Below are positions 61,027 through 64,000 of a DNA stretch of 64,000 nt, one piece after another. Source of the DNA: Desulfovibrio sp. MES5 (GTDB lineage: Bacteria; Desulfobacterota; Desulfovibrionia; Desulfovibrionales; Desulfovibrionaceae). The stretch spans positions 115,676 through 179,675 of the forward strand of contig NZ_MJUZ01000048.1 of NCBI RefSeq assembly GCF_002237645.1, written 5' to 3'. Position numbers and translations under genes: made by a program. Position 1 is the first letter of the stretch. Every line of letters begins with the position of its first letter. The notes beneath the pieces were generated by a model, which saw nothing but the letters and a program-made list of their open reading frames with translations, had not been told where the DNA came from and did not search any database.

Positions 61027-62370
61027 CTATTGCGCCGCCGTGCCTGAAAACTGCTGCGAAATGAAGGTCGCGTAGTCGTCCGTCATGCCGGACACAAAAT
61101 CGAGCACGCGCAGATAGGCCGCATACAGACATTCGCCCTTCAAGGGAGCATTGGTGCCCATGAGGGTAAGTGCGCGTTTTTCTTGATAGGACATGGAATT
61201 GTTTTTGCTGAAATTGAAGCAGGCCGGAATAAAAATATCCAGCAGGCGCTTGTACAGTGTGTACGTGCCTATTTCCAGCGCGGTTTTCTGCGGATTGTTC
61301 ATGATTTTGCTGTTAAAAACTTTTTTTGCCGCACTCATAAATGTTGCCACATCCGGCTGGGCGTGCTTGAGCAGGTCGCCCTCAAACGTACCGGCCGTCA
61401 TGTCTTCATAACAATCCATAAATGTCTGCACCACTGAGGGGATGATGCACCCCATGGCCTTGGTGCGCAGAATGCCGGAGCGCCGCCGGTCGGAATCCAT
61501 AGCGTTCAGGCGTCCTGTATCCATATCTTTGTCGCCCAGCAGCGGTCCCACCACATCCTTCAAGTCCTGATAGGTAATGATGCGCAGTTCGCGCGCGTCT
61601 TCCATATCTATGATGCGGTAGCAGATGTCGTCCGCTGCCTCCAGTAGGTAGGAAAGCGGATGCCGCCGCGCGCGGCCGTCCCGCAACAGGCCCAGAGTTG
61701 AAAAAACTTCTGTAAAAATGCCCTGCTCGGCCATGTAAAAATTAAACTTGCCGCTGGACTGCCCCAAGGCTTCATGGGCAGAACGGGGATACTTTACCAG
61801 GCTGGCCAGCACGGGAAACGTCAGGCGAAAGCCCCCGGCGTCCTTGTTGTTCTCAAGCGTGTTGACCACCCGAAACCCTTGGGCATTGCCGTCAAAGGCC
61901 TCAAAGTCCGCCCGTTCCGCTGGCCGCAGGTCCTTGAAATAGTGTTCGGTATGGCCCGTGTCCTTGAACCAGTCGCGTATGGCTTCTTCACCGGCATGGC
62001 CAAAAGGCGGGTTGCCGATATCATGAGCCAGGCAGGCCGCCTGCAAGATCTGGCCGAGATGCTCCGGGCTGAAGCCGTCCGGCAGGTGGCCCCGGTCGGC
62101 CAGGGTCTGCCCGACCTGAAGGCCCAGTGAACGTCCGACGCTGCTTACTTCAAGCGAATGGGTAAGACGGTTGTGGATATGGTCGTTGCGCACCAGCGGA
62201 TGCACCTGGGTTTTCTTGGCCAGCCTGCGAAAAGAACTGGAAAAGATGATGCGGTCATAATCCTGTACAAAGGGATTGCGCACCACATCCAGGTCAGCCA
62301 GTTTTTTGTCCTGGCGCGTCATGCGGTACGGAGCCAGCAGACGGCCCCATTGTTTTTTATGGTCGCTCAT
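61027..62370 (-). CDS. dgt: dGTPase-like deoxynucleotide triphosphohydrolase
   Basis: HD-domain enzyme hydrolysing dNTPs to nucleoside and triphosphate, 447 residues from ATG 62370 (AAGGAGAACTT upstream). The HD motif is split as RLTHSLEVSSVGRSLG and CLAHDIGNPPFGHAGEEAI with the metal-binding His, His-Asp; the second Asp lies in LLEAADDICYRIIDMEDA. N-terminal SSSFRRLAKKTQVHPL is the usual dGTPase signature. Roles are dNTP pool control and phage defence. It is transcribed toward the APS kinase gene; composite element E2 lies upstream. Confidence 0.95.
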   Translation of the reverse strand: MSDHKKQWGRLLAPYRMTRQDKKLADLDVVRNPFVQDYDRIIFSSSFRRLAKKTQVHPLVRNDHIHNRLTHSLEVSSVGRSLGLQVGQTLADRGHLPDGFSPEHLGQILQAACLAHDIGNPPFGHAGEEAIRDWFKDTGHTEHYFKDLRPAERADFEAFDGNAQGFRVVNTLENNKDAGGFRLTFPVLASLVKYPRSAHEALGQSSGKFNFYMAEQGIFTEVFSTLGLLRDGRARRHPLSYLLEAADDICYRIIDMEDARELRIITYQDLKDVVGPLLGDKDMDTGRLNAMDSDRRRSGILRTKAMGCIIPSVVQTFMDCYEDMTAGTFEGDLLKHAQPDVATFMSAAKKVFNSKIMNNPQKTALEIGTYTLYKRLLDIFIPACFNFSKNNSMSYQEKRALTLMGTNAPLKGECLYAAYLRVLDFVSGMTDDYATFISQQFSGTAAQ

Positions 62371-62523
62371 AAGTTCTCCTTCAAAGGCTTTATGACAAGT
62401 GTCTTCGGGCTGCAAGCCCGTGAGTTTTGTGCTGCGCCGCGCGGACGTATGCTCGTAGGAACATGATGCAAGGGATTAACGAGATAGTCTTGCGGCGTGG
62501 TGGTGGCCTCAGTGGTAAAAGCT

Positions 62524-63450
62524 CCGGGGAAAATAAAACCGGGCCTGTCCTTTGAGGGGTGGTTTTGTGCCCTGCGGGTATGCCTGCGCGGTGGGCGACG
62601 GTTGGTGTTCCTTAGCTGCGGCTTCAGGGAGAAAAACTGGGCTTGACCTTTGAGTGCGGGTTTGTGTGCCCGTGCGGGCACGGGGACTTTTCTTTATATT
62701 AAGTTTTGGCCGCCTGCGCGGCGCGCGGCAAGGCGGGGCCGGTTATGGGGCTGCGCCCCCTTCTCGGCCCCCCTTGCATCCCCCCCGAAGCACCCCCCTG
62801 AGGTTTTCCATTTTCCGTTATTCTACGAGGGCCGCGCGGCTTTTGCTCCGGGAGCTTCCTCGCTTCGCTCGGCGATCTCCCTGCGCGCCGCGCAATGCCA
62901 GAGTGCGTTTTCGCGCTGAATATGAAATTGGGGGCGTCTTATGCCGACGTATCGGCTTTGGTTCTTTATGACGTCGCCCGGCAGTAGTTTGCACTCTGCC
63001 TGAGAGACCGTACAGACTCCAGTGCTTTAATTGTATGGTAGTATATAAAGTGTAACCACGGTGGGCGTATCAATATCTTGAGGGTAACGTAAGCGGAAAA
63101 CATACAGAGAATACGAAGTATTCTTTGTAAGGCGAGTAAAGTAGCAGAAACAGAACACCCATTTCAAAGATTAGGCCAAGAGCCAGACCTACAACTATTA
63201 TGTCTCCCCAACAATCAGGCTCCATCCCTGAGACTTCATATAGCCAATGCGACGCCTCTCAATCTTTCATTCAGAGCAAAGGCGCACTCTGGCATTGCGC
63301 GGCGCGCAGGGAGATCGCCGAGCGAAGCGAGGAAGCTCCCGGAGCAAAAGCCGTGCAGCCCTCGTGGAATTTTGGTGTTTGGAAAGCCCAGCGGGGTCGT
63401 CCGGGGGGAGTGCAGAGGGGGCCTCGGAGGGGCAGCTGTAATGCCCCCCA
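62524..63450 (+). repeat. Composite inverted repeat element E2, right end cut by IS3
   Basis: On the plus strand: two degenerate A modules (from GGAAAATAAAACCGGGCC; hairpin GTGCCCTGCGGG...), one B1 module (about 62715-62920), a core of about 335 bp (62930-63260), and an inverted B2 module (63262-63445). The A modules expected beyond B2 are missing because the IS3 transposase gene begins there. Core identity with E1 is high at its B1 edge (TTATGCCGACGT.TCGGCTT) and about 70% further in by eye. Confidence 0.78.
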
Positions 63451-64000
63451 TGAATCAAGCTGCCTTTAAGGGAGTATCCTTCCGTTTTTTACCAGCCTGC
63501 TGATGCACGCATTGCGGGGTCTTCCAGCCAAGCGCCGAGTGCAGGTACGTGGTATTAAAGAGTTCTATCCAGCTGGAAAGTGCGTCGGCCAAGTGCTCAA
63601 GGCTGCGCCATTCATGCAGCCAGAAAAGTTCTTCCTTAATCGTGCGCATTGTCCGTTCAGTATCCGCGTTTCCTTTGGGATTGTTATAGCTAGTGAATGC
63701 CTGTGAGATGCCTAGTATCGCGCATTCACGTACAAAAGCCTTTCCTGTTGGTTGGCAGCCGTTATCACTCATCAGGCTCAAACCCTGTTCTCGGACGCCT
63801 TCGGGAAAGTGCGCCTGAATGCCCATCTCCAAGGCTTGCAGCCACTCGTGACTTCGGCTTTGATAGCCAGCATGATGGCCGACGATCTTTTTAGAAAACC
63901 AGTCCACTACCAGTACAACATACACCCAGCCACTTTCCGTCATGACCTTGGTCATATCGATGCCCCACCACTGGCAGGGCCGAACAGGGCGCGGCTCTGT
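63446..64000 (-). mobile_element. IS3-family insertion sequence, 3' part
   Basis: Contains the transposase gene and extends past the window. The left boundary is approximate: it must lie near 63446-63480, where similarity to the B2 module stops. The terminal inverted repeat could not be fixed without the other end. Confidence 0.7.
63455..64000 (-). CDS. IS3-family transposase (OrfB/DDE domain), partial
   Basis: The frame is open to the window end, so the N-terminus is missing; 181 residues are visible. The integrase core shows PCQWWGIDMTKVM with the first catalytic Asp, SDNGCQPT with the second Asp, and NADTERTMRTIKEEL with the Glu, followed by TYLHSALGWKTPQCVHQ, the usual C-terminus of the IS150/IS911-type group. 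The stop codon falls in sequence that also resembles the B2 repeat, so the element may use target DNA for its stop. OrfA and the other terminus lie outside the window. Confidence 0.9.
   Translation of the reverse strand, partial: TEPRPVRPCQWWGIDMTKVMTESGWVYVVLVVDWFSKKIVGHHAGYQSRSHEWLQALEMGIQAHFPEGVREQGLSLMSDNGCQPTGKAFVRECAILGISQAFTSYNNPKGNADTERTMRTIKEELFWLHEWRSLEHLADALSSWIELFNTTYLHSALGWKTPQCVHQQAGKKRKDTPLKAA

Noticed and set aside
1..64000. tRNA or rRNA genes
   Set aside because: I scanned the intergenic regions for cloverleaf and rRNA core motifs and saw none I could support; a tRNAscan run would be decisive.

Overview
The window is chromosomal DNA of a dissimilatory sulfate-reducing bacterium, most likely a Desulfovibrio close to D. 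desulfuricans. The decisive evidence is a complete dsrA-dsrB-dsrD cluster (44215-46985) encoding proteins of 437, 381 and 78 residues, with the siroheme-cluster cysteines at the positions known from D. vulgaris. The remaining genes (GC-rich, strong GGAGG ribosome sites, RlpA, TlyA, AMMECR1, DUF1385 next to rpmE and prfA, two autotransporters) fit a Gram-negative deltaproteobacterium.

Layout. 1-3770: end of an FG-GAP/VCBS repeat protein, then purD and purE. 3771-14351: an accessory block with a subtilisin-type autotransporter and a second autotransporter, both preceded by AT-rich DNA, enclosing a zinc-ribbon protein, mutL and an EVE-domain gene. 14976-17686: AraC regulator, cupin protein and DNA polymerase IV. 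18299-24337 (minus strand): aminotransferase, homoserine dehydrogenase, ATP-grasp protein, YjbQ and a Kef-type antiporter, mostly tightly coupled. 24689-28255: mtnA, a large surface-carbohydrate type protein and a Cys-motif protein. 28632-30355: L-serine dehydratase and a small monooxygenase, flanked by an inverted repeat. 30898-31711: a frameshifted methyltransferase. 32115-43658: serS, a lipoprotein and TPR-like operon, tlyA, rpmE-DUF1385-prfA, and an rlpA operon. 44215-46985: dsrABD. 47388-51463: AMMECR1, an FMN riboswitch with ribB, and an Rrf2 regulator with an old-yellow-enzyme oxidoreductase. 51796-55455: aroC, a helix-hairpin-helix gene and recD2. 57140-62370: metK, panC, a possible papain-like protein, an APS kinase homologue and dgt. 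63455-64000: an IS3-family transposase running off the window.

The most unusual content lies between genes. I see at least five families of dispersed non-coding repeats: (1) a palindromic element of about 157 bp, two of whose three copies start at a stop codon; (2) a G-rich hairpin, nearly always just downstream of a gene and oriented with it, apparently a repetitive terminator; (3) a 125-bp element whose 35-nt end box is exactly inverted between two copies while the rest is not; (4) a large composite element of repeated A modules and inverted B modules around a conserved core (55590-57031 and 62524-63450, the latter cut by the IS3 insertion, plus a solo end at 14386); and (5) a 205-bp repeat placed in inverted orientation around sdaA. 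Functions for these repeats are inferred from position and structure only.
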